NCBI GenBank assembly: GCA_045592445.1
Contig: JAZNUV010000029.1
Coordinates: forward strand, 1 to 19,140
Reading direction: 5' to 3'
Length of the DNA: 19,140 nucleotides
Origin: JAQXGO01 sp045592445
Lineage (GTDB): Bacteria; Bacillota; Clostridia; UMGS1883; UMGS1540
The notes under the pieces: model-generated
The model's database searches: none
What the model was told of the DNA's origin: nothing
What the model saw: only the letters and a program-made list of their open reading frames with translations
Translations under genes and position numbers: made by a program
Shown here: positions 7,738-15,838 of the stretch, one piece after another
Layout: every line of letters begins with the position of its first letter
How positions within the stretch are numbered: position 1 is the stretch's first letter

Positions 7738-8345
7738 TGGTAGCAATTGTAGACTATGGTGTCGGGAACCTGTTTTCGCTTAAAAGCTCTCTTGAAGCGA
7801 TCGGGGCAACTTCGGTTGTCACAGGTGATGCGGAAGAGATTAAAAAAGCGGATAAAATAATTTTGCCCGGTGTGGGTGCATTTGGTGATGCAATCGAAAA
7901 ACTGCGTGAGACAGGTCTGGACACCGTAATTATAGAAGAAGCCGCGGCAGGGAAGCCCGTTATGGGCATATGCCTTGGTATGCAACTTTTATTTTCGGAA
8001 AGTCATGAATATGGCATACATAAAGGCTTAGATCTGATTCCGGGTACGATTTTACCGATAGACAATATCATTCCAAAAGATTACAAAGTGCCGCATATTG
8101 GGTGGAATGCACTTCAAATAAAGAAGAACGAATTGCTTCGTTTTTTAAAAGACGGAGATTTTGTGTATTTTGTGCATTCCTATTATGCTGAGACTGACGC
8201 CGAATATGTGATAGCTACGGCAGAGTACGGCGCGCCCATCACGGCGGCGGTAGCATGCAAAAACGTGTACGGTTGTCAGTTCCATCCTGAAAAAAGTGGG
8301 AATGTCGGACTTTCAATCTTGCGTGCATTTTGTGAGGAGGTGTAA
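7737..8345 (+). CDS. hisH: Imidazole glycerol phosphate synthase, glutamine amidotransferase subunit
   Basis: A 202-residue class I glutaminase that supplies ammonia to HisF through the synthase tunnel. The catalytic triad is clear: C79 in 'GICLGMQ', and H183 and E185 in 'CQFHPEKSG'. The N terminus 'VDYGVGNL' and 'LPGVGAFG' (43-50, oxyanion region) are standard. The start codon shares one base with the hisB stop (TAATG), and AAGGAG lies upstream. Confidence 0.97.
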   Translation: MVAIVDYGVGNLFSLKSSLEAIGATSVVTGDAEEIKKADKIILPGVGAFGDAIEKLRETGLDTVIIEEAAAGKPVMGICLGMQLLFSESHEYGIHKGLDLIPGTILPIDNIIPKDYKVPHIGWNALQIKKNELLRFLKDGDFVYFVHSYYAETDAEYVIATAEYGAPITAAVACKNVYGCQFHPEKSGNVGLSILRAFCEEV

Positions 8346-8347
8346 AC

Positions 8348-9061
8348 ATGTATATTTTTCCCGCAATTGATTTATATGAGGGGAAGGCGGTACGCCTCCT
8401 GCATGGTGATTATGAAAAAATGACCGTTTATAGCGATAACCCATCGGAATTTGCAGCGGATTTTGAAGCGCAGGGCGCCAAGCATATTCATATCGTAGAC
8501 CTTGCAGGTGCAAAAACGGGAGAAACGCCGAATTTAGAGATTGTGAAAAGCATTGTACACCGCACAAATCTTTTTGCGGAGGTCGGCGGCGGCATACGCA
8601 GTATGGAGACTATAAAAAAATATGTGGATAGCGGTGTCGGACGTGTTATTCTGGGTACGGCAGCGGTGAAAGACCCTGCTTTTTTAGAGGAAGCACTATA
8701 TCAGTACAAGGATAAAATTGCGGTTGGTGTGGATATTAAGGACGGCAAAGTGTCCGTAAATGGTTGGACAGAAAAGTCAGAATTTCCTACAATGGATTTT
8801 TGTGAAAAAATGCAGACTTTAGGTGTTTCGACACTGATTTGCACAGACATTTCGCGTGATGGCGCGATGCGCGGCACAAATTTGGATCTATATAAAGAAC
8901 TTTCACAACGCTTTTCTATGCAGATCATTGCCTCGGGTGGCGTATCGTCCTTAGACGATATAAAAGCACTCGCAGAAATGAATCTTTATGGTGCAATTGT
9001 CGGCAAAGCATATTACGAGAAGGCGTTTTCTATACGAGAAGCGGTCGAGGTGGCAGAATGA
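8348..9061 (+). CDS. hisA: ProFAR isomerase (phosphoribosylformimino-AICAR-phosphate isomerase)
   Basis: A 237-residue (beta/alpha)8 barrel that carries out the Amadori rearrangement of ProFAR to PRFAR. Catalytic aspartates are D8 in 'FPAIDLYEGKAVRL' and D129 in 'GVDIKDGK'. Phosphate-binding loops 'EVGGGIRS' (78-85), 'ASGGVSS' (195-201) and 'GAIVGKAYY' (215-223) are in place. The start lies two bases after the hisH stop behind a GGAGGTG site. No sign of the broader PriA specificity was looked for beyond the motifs. The stop overlaps hisF by four bases. Confidence 0.96.
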   Translation: MYIFPAIDLYEGKAVRLLHGDYEKMTVYSDNPSEFAADFEAQGAKHIHIVDLAGAKTGETPNLEIVKSIVHRTNLFAEVGGGIRSMETIKKYVDSGVGRVILGTAAVKDPAFLEEALYQYKDKIAVGVDIKDGKVSVNGWTEKSEFPTMDFCEKMQTLGVSTLICTDISRDGAMRGTNLDLYKELSQRFSMQIIASGGVSSLDDIKALAEMNLYGAIVGKAYYEKAFSIREAVEVAE

Positions 9062-9816
9062 TTACAAAGAGAATTATCCCGTGCTTAGACGTGCGAGATG
9101 GCAGAGTGGTAAAGGGCGTAAATTTTGAAGGCATTTCCGATGTTTCCTGCCCGATAGAATTGGCAAGGCAGTATAGCGAAAATGGTGCGGATGAGCTGGT
9201 TTTTTATGATATTACCGCGTCTTTCGAGGGGCGTGCCATCTTTACAAATATTTTGCGTGAAGTTGCCAAAACAATTTTTATTCCGCTTACGGTCGGGGGC
9301 GGCATCAATACAGTTTCGGATTTTGACCGCGTTTTAAAATGCGGTGCAGATAAAGTCAGCGTCAATTCAGGCGCTATAAAGAATCCCACGCTTATCTATG
9401 AGGCGGCAAAACGCTATGGCAACCAATGTGTAGTTATTTCCGCAGATGTAAAACGTGTGGACGGCGTGTTTCGCGTTTTTGCGAAAGGTGGGCGCGAAAA
9501 TACAGGAATGGAAGCTGTGGAATGGATTAAAAAGTGTGTTGATCTCGGCGCGGGTGAGGTTGTTTTAAATTCGATTGATACGGACGGCGTGAAAAACGGC
9601 TTTGATTTAGAAATGCTTGCAGCGGTCTGTGATGCTGTACAAGTACCTGTAATTGCCTCAGGTGGTGCGGGATCCGTTCAGGATTTCATAACGCTTTTCG
9701 AAAAAGTGCCGAAGGTGGATGCAGGGCTTGCGGCTTCCGTCTTTCACTTTAACACGGTACCCATTCCGAAACTAAAAAAAGAACTTTCTGCACACGGCAT
9801 ACCGATGCGGTTATAA
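9058..9816 (+). CDS. hisF: Imidazole glycerol phosphate synthase, cyclase subunit
   Basis: A 252-residue (beta/alpha)8 barrel, homologous to HisA, that uses ammonia from HisH to turn PRFAR into imidazoleglycerol phosphate and AICAR. The catalytic residues are D11 in 'PCLDVRDGRVVKG' and D130 in 'VISADVKRV'. Also visible are 'TVGGGI' (78-83), 'VSVNSGAI' (100-107), 'NSIDTDGVKNGFD' (171-183) and the phosphate loop 'ASGGAGS' (200-206). The start is the ATGA overlap with hisA. It ends 19 bases before hisIE, the widest gap in the operon. Confidence 0.97.
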   Translation: MITKRIIPCLDVRDGRVVKGVNFEGISDVSCPIELARQYSENGADELVFYDITASFEGRAIFTNILREVAKTIFIPLTVGGGINTVSDFDRVLKCGADKVSVNSGAIKNPTLIYEAAKRYGNQCVVISADVKRVDGVFRVFAKGGRENTGMEAVEWIKKCVDLGAGEVVLNSIDTDGVKNGFDLEMLAAVCDAVQVPVIASGGAGSVQDFITLFEKVPKVDAGLAASVFHFNTVPIPKLKKELSAHGIPMRL

Positions 9817-9835
9817 AAAGAAAGGAGATACAAAA

Positions 9836-10486
9836 ATGTTTGATATAGATAGCTTAAAATTTGATGAGAGAGGTCTTATCCCCGCAGTTGTTGTTGATTC
9901 GGAAACCAAAAAAGTATTAACAGTTGCCTATATGAACCGCGAGAGCCTCGAAATTTCTGTTAAAGAGGAAAGGACGTGCTTTTGGAGCCGTTCAAGGCAA
10001 GAACTTTGGAGGAAGGGTGAAACCAGCGGCAACTGCCAACATATTGTTTCCATAACGGCGGACTGCGACAAGGATGCACTTGTGGTGGTGGTCGATAAGG
10101 AAGGACCCGCCTGCCATACGGGTGAGGACAGTTGTTTTTATAACAAGGTTTGGGAAAGCGAAACAAGGTCTCAATTTTCCCTTGAGGGCCTTGCGGAACT
10201 TTTAGAGGGCAGAAAACGCGATTTGCCTGAGGGCTCCTACACCACATATCTATTCCAAAAGGGTATAGATAAAATTCTGAAAAAAGTGGGAGAGGAATCA
10301 ACAGAGGTCATTATTGCTGCAAAAGCAGATGATAAAAAAGAAACGGTTTATGAGATTGCAGATCTTGCATATCATGTGATGGTATTGATGACAGAAATGG
10401 GCATATCCGTTTCCGATATTCAAAAGGAGCTTGCTTCAAGACATGTAATAGACCATAAGGTAAAGCAGGAGAAAATGACGAAATGA
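9836..10486 (+). CDS. hisIE: Bifunctional PRA-CH / PRA-PH (HisI-HisE fusion)
   Basis: A 216-residue fusion for steps two and three. The N-terminal HisI cyclohydrolase (about 1-108) shows 'AYMNRESL' (31-38), 'GETSGN' (61-66) and the metal and zinc residues C77, D78 and D80 in 'ADCDKDAL', plus C93 and C100 in 'GPACHTGEDSCF'. The C-terminal HisE pyrophosphohydrolase (about 115-203) is an all-alpha MazG-like domain with 'KVGEESTEVIIAAK' (150-163) and 'EIADLAYHVMVLM' (173-185). The start is fixed by AAAGGAG nine bases upstream. The stop TGA overlaps the hisK ATG. Confidence 0.96.
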   Translation: MFDIDSLKFDERGLIPAVVVDSETKKVLTVAYMNRESLEISVKEERTCFWSRSRQELWRKGETSGNCQHIVSITADCDKDALVVVVDKEGPACHTGEDSCFYNKVWESETRSQFSLEGLAELLEGRKRDLPEGSYTTYLFQKGIDKILKKVGEESTEVIIAAKADDKKETVYEIADLAYHVMVLMTEMGISVSDIQKELASRHVIDHKVKQEKMTK

Positions 10487-11253
10487 TATTAGAGGATTTG
10501 CACGTCCATACGTCGTATTGTGACGGTTTGGCATTGCCTGAAGAAATGGTTCGCGCTGCAATAGAACTCGGTATGAAAAAAATCGGTTTTTCTGTGCATT
10601 CTTATACATTTTTTGATGAAAGCTACTGCGTTTTACAAAATAAGCAGGAAAGCTATAAGGCAGACATACTGAATTTGAAGGAAAAATATAAAGATAAAAT
10701 TAAAATTTTATGTGGCGTAGAACAGGATTTTTACAGTGATGCATCCACAGCAGGGTTTGACTATGTAATCGGCAGCGTACACTATGTAAAAGCGGGGGAC
10801 ATGTTTTATGCGGTCGATGACTCCAGCGTAGATTTTGCTGCGAACTGTGAAAAAGCCTTTAGCGGTGATTTCTATGCTTTCGCAAAGGCGTACTTTCAAA
10901 ATGTATCATTGGTAGTGGAGAAAACAAACGCCAATATTATCGGGCATTTTGACTTGATTTCAAAGTTTAATCAGGACGGGCAGTTTTTCGATGAAAACAA
11001 TGCGCGCTATTTAAAACCTGCATTTTCCGCACTCGATAGACTTTTAAAAACGGGCAAACCATTTGAAGTCAATACGGGTGCGATGGCGCGCGGTTATAAA
11101 AATGAGCCGTACCCGAATGCGACGTTTCTGCGCGAAATTCAAAAACGGGGTGGAAATGTCATCTTGTCAAGCGATAGTCATAGCCCCGATACACTCTGTT
11201 ATCGTTTCCGCGAAACGGAAATATATTTAAACGAAATGGGAATCAAATTATAA
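10483..11253 (+). CDS. hisK: PHP-family histidinol-phosphatase
   Basis: A 256-residue PHP-domain phosphatase of the HisK/HisJ type that dephosphorylates L-histidinol phosphate before HisD. The trinuclear metal site is fully present: H7 and H9 in 'DLHVHTSYCDG' with D14 nearby, H39, E80 in 'CGVEQDF', H100 in 'IGSVHYV', H155 in 'IGHFDL', and D231 and H233 in 'SSDSHSP'. 'FEVNTGAMARGY' (194-205) is typical of the family. The four-base overlap with hisIE and the terminator behind it make this the last gene of the operon. It completes the pathway, because the operon has no HAD-type phosphatase domain on hisB. Confidence 0.94.
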   Translation: MILEDLHVHTSYCDGLALPEEMVRAAIELGMKKIGFSVHSYTFFDESYCVLQNKQESYKADILNLKEKYKDKIKILCGVEQDFYSDASTAGFDYVIGSVHYVKAGDMFYAVDDSSVDFAANCEKAFSGDFYAFAKAYFQNVSLVVEKTNANIIGHFDLISKFNQDGQFFDENNARYLKPAFSALDRLLKTGKPFEVNTGAMARGYKNEPYPNATFLREIQKRGGNVILSSDSHSPDTLCYRFRETEIYLNEMGIKL

Positions 11254-11296
11254 AAAAGACTCTTCGCCCAAAGAACAGGGAAAGAGATAATAAGAT

Positions 11297-11360
11297 AGAG
11301 CATATTGGAGACCTCTTTGGAATTGACTAAAGGGTTTTCTCTCCAATATGCTCTTTTTTT
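11297..11360 (+). terminator. Strong intrinsic terminator of the his operon, shared with the convergent operon
   Basis: A perfect 15-bp stem, AGAGCATATTGGAGA (11297-11311) with TCTCCAATATGCTCT (11340-11354), can be extended inside by CTCTTT/AAAGGG. The plus-strand stem runs into a stretch of T (11352-11360, broken only by one C). On the minus strand the same hairpin is followed by ATCTTATTATC, a poorer U tract, so it may weakly terminate the M42 operon as well. Confidence 0.9.
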
Positions 11361-11386
11361 GTTTCATTATCCTCGCAGACGTCAAC

Positions 11387-12277
11387 CTATTGTAACAGAT
11401 AAGAAAGAATATTTGCAGTGTTTTCTATATCTTTTAAATCCACAGTTTCGCCCATTGTTCCGATATGGCGTGTCGGAATGCCGAGACCGACGCTTTTTAT
11501 GCCACCGAAGGCTTTCTGCACGGACCCGCCAACGCCGCGGCGCAAACTCACCTCACGCGTGGTTTTAAAGGGTGTGCTTTCAATTATTTCCATCGCAGCG
11601 GGAGCGGAAAGCATAGATGCGTCTTTTACGCGAAGGGCTGTACCGTCACCGAGCGAGAGAAAAACAGTTTTTTCTGCGGGTGCGTCATTGGCAGCACTGA
11701 CCTCAACCGATACCAGTAATTCCGCATTTATATTTTGCATAAAGGCAGGAGAAAACTGGCGAATACAGGTTTTGGTGCCGAACACAAAATATGCATCTCT
11801 TTTTGTGTCGGATAAGGCGGCGGATAAAAGCGCGCACATAGCGGCGTATTGCCCCATTGCAAAGCCTGAAAAGCGATCTGCGTCAATTTCAGTGCAGGAA
11901 GGGCAGGGGACAAGTCGTGTGCCGACAGGAAGAGATACGCTGCCTGCATCCGCATATTGCCCGGCATCGTCCTTTCCAATGACGGCATACTGCCCATCTG
12001 TTGTCACGGTAACGGTCCCGTCCGGCACAGAGAAATCATCAGACGCCATAATACGCGAAAAGCCTTTATCAGGCGCAGTTACGAAAAGGCAGGGCGTGTC
12101 CATGGCGGCTAAAAAAAGAATGGAAGTGCCTTCTCCTTTTTTGTGTGCCAATAATGTACCGTGTGCATCCTGACGGCAATCGAGAAATTGTAATTTATTC
12201 TGTAAAAGAGAGAACATTGCACAAGAATCGCCCGCGGGGGATTTTGTCATTGCAAGTGTTTTTAAGAGGCTTTTCAT
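11387..12277 (-). CDS. Degenerate M42-family peptidase paralogue (probable pseudo-enzyme)
   Basis: A 296-residue protein, about 40 residues shorter than its two upstream paralogues but alignable with them at both ends ('MKSLLKTLA', 'ILFLAAMD', 'IDADRFSGFA', 'ILSYLLQ'). The M42 metal site is largely lost. The His of 'AHMD' is A58. The catalytic Glu and its metal-binding neighbour ('QEE' in the paralogues) correspond to T170 and C171. D60, E192 and H271 are retained. So hydrolysis by the standard mechanism is unlikely. A role as a non-catalytic partner subunit, regulator or binding protein is inferred. It lies three bases after the second M42 gene, with AAGGAG overlapping the neighbour's stop, and is intact without frameshifts, so it looks maintained rather than decaying. 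Confidence 0.75.
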   Translation of the reverse strand: MKSLLKTLAMTKSPAGDSCAMFSLLQNKLQFLDCRQDAHGTLLAHKKGEGTSILFLAAMDTPCLFVTAPDKGFSRIMASDDFSVPDGTVTVTTDGQYAVIGKDDAGQYADAGSVSLPVGTRLVPCPSCTEIDADRFSGFAMGQYAAMCALLSAALSDTKRDAYFVFGTKTCIRQFSPAFMQNINAELLVSVEVSAANDAPAEKTVFLSLGDGTALRVKDASMLSAPAAMEIIESTPFKTTREVSLRRGVGGSVQKAFGGIKSVGLGIPTRHIGTMGETVDLKDIENTANILSYLLQ

Positions 12278-12280
12278 AGT

Positions 12281-13297
12281 CTATCTCCTTATGAGGGATG
12301 GGGCAGAGGTACGAAGCCACGCATCCAAAAGTTTCCATGTATTTTCGTAGTCATCCAAACAGAGTACTGAGGAAGGGGAATGCAGATTACGGCAGGGCAA
12401 CGCCAAAATCGCAGTCGGAATGCCTTCGACTGCGCGGGAAATAACACCTGCGTCTGTGCCACCGCGTCCTGAACGTTTTCGCTGATATGGAATATTGTGC
12501 GTTTGCGCCGTAAGCACGAGGGAGGAAACCAAGTATTTATCCGGCGTAGACGTCCGATCCATAAACGGCAATGCGATACCCTTGCCTAAGGTTGTTACAA
12601 AATCCTGCGGTTCGGTCGGAAATATATCCGAGCAGAAGGTTGACTCTAAAATAACGGCATATTCGGGCCTGAAGAACTCGGCGGCAGCTTGTGCACCGCG
12701 TGTGCCGACCTCTTCTTGTGCGGTAAAGGCGCAACATATATGCGCGTCATATTTTTCATGTAAAAGACGAATCATCAAGGCACATCCCGCGCGGTCATCA
12801 ATCGCTTTTGCTTCAACAAGATTATCGCCGAATTGTGTAAAATTCGGCGGAAAAACAGCAAAATCACCAAGTGAAACGACCGAAAGTGCTTCCTCGCGGT
12901 TTGCTGCACCGATGTCGATATACATATCCTCGGGTAAAACGGCAGATTTTCGTGCCTCTTTCTTTTGCAGATGTACGGCACATACACCGACAATACCGGG
13001 AATTTTCTTCTCACCGATATATACTTTTTTACCGAGAAGAACATCTGTATTGATGCCGCCGACAATCTTAAACTGCAAAAACCCGTTTTCATCAACACCT
13101 GAGATTAAAAGACCCACCTCATCCATGTGTGCGGCAAACAAAATTTTAGGTCCATTTCCGCGTTTTTCACAGAGTAGATTACCCATTATGTCCACATGTG
13201 TCTCACAGTCCGGAAGAGACGCGGCAATCAGTGCACGCACTTCTTCTTCATGGCCGGAAACACCAGAGGCATCACATAAGTTTTTTAAAAGCATCAT
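12281..13297 (-). CDS. M42-family metallo-aminopeptidase (FrvX/YsdC/TET type), second copy
   Basis: A 338-residue cocatalytic zinc aminopeptidase. H57 and D59 are in 'AAHMDEVG', the bridging D167 in 'AIDDRAG', the catalytic E195 with E196 in 'AQEEVGTRG', E218 in 'VILEST' (the position is Asp in the upstream copy) and H306 in 'NLHSPSS'. M42 enzymes usually assemble into large tetrahedral dodecamers in the cytoplasm and trim peptides. 'KIPGIVG' near 98-104 marks the inserted beta domain. The ATG overlaps the stop of the upstream copy by four bases behind GGAGGGG. Some M42 members act as cellulases, but nothing here suggests it. Confidence 0.92.
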   Translation of the reverse strand: MMLLKNLCDASGVSGHEEEVRALIAASLPDCETHVDIMGNLLCEKRGNGPKILFAAHMDEVGLLISGVDENGFLQFKIVGGINTDVLLGKKVYIGEKKIPGIVGVCAVHLQKKEARKSAVLPEDMYIDIGAANREEALSVVSLGDFAVFPPNFTQFGDNLVEAKAIDDRAGCALMIRLLHEKYDAHICCAFTAQEEVGTRGAQAAAEFFRPEYAVILESTFCSDIFPTEPQDFVTTLGKGIALPFMDRTSTPDKYLVSSLVLTAQTHNIPYQRKRSGRGGTDAGVISRAVEGIPTAILALPCRNLHSPSSVLCLDDYENTWKLLDAWLRTSAPSLIRR

Positions 13298-14310
13298 AGT
13301 TCATCCCCTCCGAAAGCTCTCAAAAAGGCGCAAAGGAGCGCAGCTGTTTTCTCTGCATCCGTAACATCAAGCACTTCGTAGCCGCTATGCATATACCGAA
13401 GCGGCAATGATAAAAGACCTGTGTATATACCGCGGCGTACAACCTGCACCGCCCACGCGTCTGTACCCGTATCGCCGCTGTCAACATCAATTTGATAGGG
13501 TATATCATTTGCCTTGGCTGCACGTATCAGGGCATTTGAAACACATTTTTGTACATTTGGGCCGACTGTGATAACAGGTCCACCACCCATCGTGAAGGTG
13601 TTTCGATTTGCATCCGGCGTTTTGCCATGGCAAACATCAATACAGATTGCTGCATATGGATTTACAGTATAGGCCGCAACGCCTGCGCCGCGCAGGCCGA
13701 CTTCTTCCTGCGTTGAAGCGACAGCAACAACATTTACAGGTAGCACTTCTTTGGAAAGTGTTTTCATTACACTCGCTAAAACTGCAAGCCCTGCACGGTC
13801 ATCCATTGCAGAGGCAGCAACCATATGTGCCTGTAGATTCGTAAATTCTGTTTCAAATTCTGCAACATCTCCAACACGGACTATATCAGACAGCTTTTCG
13901 CGTGATAAGCCTGTATCAATACAAAGTGTTTCCATTTCAGGGGCCTTGTCACTATGCGCAATATGCGGTGGAATTGCACAAATAACGCCGTGCAGAACAC
14001 GGCGCCCGAATATACGGACACTCGTCGCAGGCAATAGTTTTGTATCAAAACCGCCTATCGGTGTTACGAGTAAAAATCCGTCTTTTGTGATATGACGAAC
14101 CATCAGCCCGATTTTGTCGGTGTGTGCCTCAATCATAATGGTTTTTTTGTTTTTGTCAAAACCGCGCCCCAGCGCGATAACATTGCCCAAAGCGTCACGA
14201 TGAATTTCTTCACAGTATGGTGTGAGAAGGGCAGAAAAGATATCCGCCGCGCCTTCTTCGTGCCCGGAAACACCGGGGGCAATGCTTAAAGTTTCAAGTA
14301 ATGTCCTCAT
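13294..14310 (-). CDS. M42-family metallo-aminopeptidase, first copy
   Basis: A 338-residue M42 peptidase with a complete active site: H63 and D65 in 'EAHTDKIG', bridging D170 in 'AMDDRAG', catalytic E202 and metal-binding E203 in 'STQEEVG', D225 in 'CIDVCHG' and H308 in 'YMHSGYE'. 'APGVSGHEEG' (11-20) is a family hallmark. It has no signal peptide, so it should be a cytoplasmic peptide-trimming aminopeptidase. It begins inside the murD stop codon (ATGA, 14307-14310), which ties its translation to cell-wall synthesis. It and the next gene share full-length similarity but are clearly diverged, so the duplication is old. Confidence 0.93.
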   Translation of the reverse strand: MRTLLETLSIAPGVSGHEEGAADIFSALLTPYCEEIHRDALGNVIALGRGFDKNKKTIMIEAHTDKIGLMVRHITKDGFLLVTPIGGFDTKLLPATSVRIFGRRVLHGVICAIPPHIAHSDKAPEMETLCIDTGLSREKLSDIVRVGDVAEFETEFTNLQAHMVAASAMDDRAGLAVLASVMKTLSKEVLPVNVVAVASTQEEVGLRGAGVAAYTVNPYAAICIDVCHGKTPDANRNTFTMGGGPVITVGPNVQKCVSNALIRAAKANDIPYQIDVDSGDTGTDAWAVQVVRRGIYTGLLSLPLRYMHSGYEVLDVTDAEKTAALLCAFLRAFGGDEL

Positions 14311-15668
14311 AGGTTTTTAACCAATTCCTTATAGCGTTTTCCGCGCTCTTCAAAGTTTTTAAACATATCAAAGCTTGCACACGCAGGGGAGAGCATAACA
14401 ACGTCACCTGCTTCGGCGCCCATATACGCTTCCTTTACCGCTGCATCCAAAGTGGGATGTATAGATATCGGCATGGTCTTTTTTCCTTCATACGCACGTA
14501 CGACCGCTTCTTTAATTTTGGATGCGGTTGCACCCACAAGATACAAGCGTTTTACGCGTTCTTTAATATCATATCCCAATTCGTCAAACGGTATACGTTT
14601 GTCATAACCGCCTGCAATCAGAATGATTTTCTGCTCAAAAGAATAGAGACCTGCACGTGTACGGGTGGGGCTTGAGGCAATCGAGTCATTATAAAACCGA
14701 ACGCCGTCCACCTCGCGTACATATTCAATACGATGCTCAACACCTGCAAAGCTTTTGGCAAGCTTACGAATCGTTGTCGGCTTTACAAGTTTATGCACAG
14801 CGGCAATAGCGGCCATATAATTTTCTACGTTGTGCATACCGGGTAAAATGATGTCGGATGTATCGACAATCATGGTATCATCCAGATAGATTTTATCATC
14901 CTTTATTGAAACATTGGCACCCTCTGTCTTTCGACCGAAGGTAATGACATTTCCGCACGCCTCAGAAGCGAAATCGGCAGTAATATCATTGTCGGCATTT
15001 ATGATGAGCTTGCCTGTTTTCGTCTGATGTGCGAATATGTTTTTCTTTGCGGCAATATATTCGTCCATGGATTTATGTATATCCAAATGATTCGGGGACA
15101 TATTGGTCACAACTGCAATATGGGGGCTTTTTTTCATGGTTTGTAATTGGAAACTTGACAGCTCAACAACCACATATTGCCCCTTTTCAATGGATTCAAT
15201 TTTCGGCAAGAGGGGTGTGCCGATATTCCCACCAAGATATACGGAAAAGCCTTCCCGTTTTAAAAGATTATATATTAAGGTGGCGGTGGTAGATTTACCA
15301 TCGCTGCCGGTGACGCCTATAATTTTACAGGGGCACAAATCAAAGAAAAGTTCCATTTCGCTTGTAATTTTTGCACCGCGTTTTTTTGCAGCCAGGATTT
15401 GCGGCAAATCAGGGCGCATGCCGGGCGTGCGAACCAAAAGATCACAATCCAAGTTGTCCAAATATTTTTCGCCAAGGCTGAATTTAGCACCCATACGCAT
15501 TAAGGAAACAAGCTCGGGTGTCAGGTCATCATTTTTATCGCAGGCTGTTACAATAGCACCGTAGGAAAGGAGCATTTGAATCAGCGGCTTGTTGCTGATG
15601 CCAATACCAAGCACTACGACTCTTTTCCCTTTAATATTCTGTTTGAAAGCTTCAAGCTTTGCGTTCAT
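14307..15668 (-). CDS. murD: UDP-N-acetylmuramoyl-L-alanine--D-glutamate ligase
   Basis: A 453-residue Mur ligase that adds D-glutamate to UDP-MurNAc-L-Ala in the cytoplasm, the second peptide step of peptidoglycan synthesis. The N-terminal UDP-binding Rossmann domain has 'VVVLGIGISNK' (17-27). The ATP P-loop 'GVTGSDGKST' (118-127), 'ELSSFQL' (169-175), 'TNMSPNHLDIHKSMDEY' (188-204), 'GVEHRIEY' (309-316), 'NDSIASSPT' (327-335) and 'LSPACASFDMF' (426-436) are all in order. The start is set by AGAGGTG seven bases upstream. It has its own promoter, and here it stands apart from the usual mur/fts cluster, heading an operon of M42 peptidases. Confidence 0.96.
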   Translation of the reverse strand: MNAKLEAFKQNIKGKRVVVLGIGISNKPLIQMLLSYGAIVTACDKNDDLTPELVSLMRMGAKFSLGEKYLDNLDCDLLVRTPGMRPDLPQILAAKKRGAKITSEMELFFDLCPCKIIGVTGSDGKSTTATLIYNLLKREGFSVYLGGNIGTPLLPKIESIEKGQYVVVELSSFQLQTMKKSPHIAVVTNMSPNHLDIHKSMDEYIAAKKNIFAHQTKTGKLIINADNDITADFASEACGNVITFGRKTEGANVSIKDDKIYLDDTMIVDTSDIILPGMHNVENYMAAIAAVHKLVKPTTIRKLAKSFAGVEHRIEYVREVDGVRFYNDSIASSPTRTRAGLYSFEQKIILIAGGYDKRIPFDELGYDIKERVKRLYLVGATASKIKEAVVRAYEGKKTMPISIHPTLDAAVKEAYMGAEAGDVVMLSPACASFDMFKNFEERGKRYKELVKNL

Positions 15669-15688
15669 GTTTTTTCACCTCTTATAAC

Positions 15689-15717
15689 ATTATCTTATAT
15701 AAGTGACGGATTGTCAA
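15689..15717 (-). promoter_or_regulatory. Sigma-A promoter of the murD-M42 operon
   Basis: On the minus strand TTGACA (-35, 15712-15717) and GATAAT (-10, 15689-15694) have a 17-base spacer, predicting a start near 15682, only about 15 bases before the ATG. The -35 lies in a perfect palindrome (GGATTG-T-CAATCC, 15708-15720), and CTTATATAAG (15694-15703) is a second perfect palindrome next to the -10. The rest of the intergenic stretch (15718-15838) is AT-rich with no gene or hairpin that I can see. Confidence 0.8.
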
Positions 15718-15838
15718 TCCCAAAAACGAAAATTTACAAGTCATTTGCTGAGTTTTTATTAAAAATTGCATAAAATAAAGTGTTAAAATCAAAACCTTTT
15801 ATAATATATCAGAAAAAAATGAATTTGTAAAGTCTTTT

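Noticed and set aside
11260..11285. Imperfect hairpin (CTCTT...CCC / GGG...AAGAG) just after hisK
   Set aside because: It has an internal loop and no following T tract; the strong terminator at 11297-11360 explains the operon end.
11418..12173. 251-codon open frame on the plus strand opposite the third M42 gene, and a similar 289-codon one at 12495-13364
   Set aside because: Antisense shadows of the M42 genes: low-complexity, Ser/Thr/Pro/Ala-rich products, no ribosome binding sites and no recognisable domains.
15718..15838. Possible terminator or small gene between the M23 gene and murD
   Set aside because: AT-rich sequence with no stable inverted repeat and no reading frame with a ribosome binding site.
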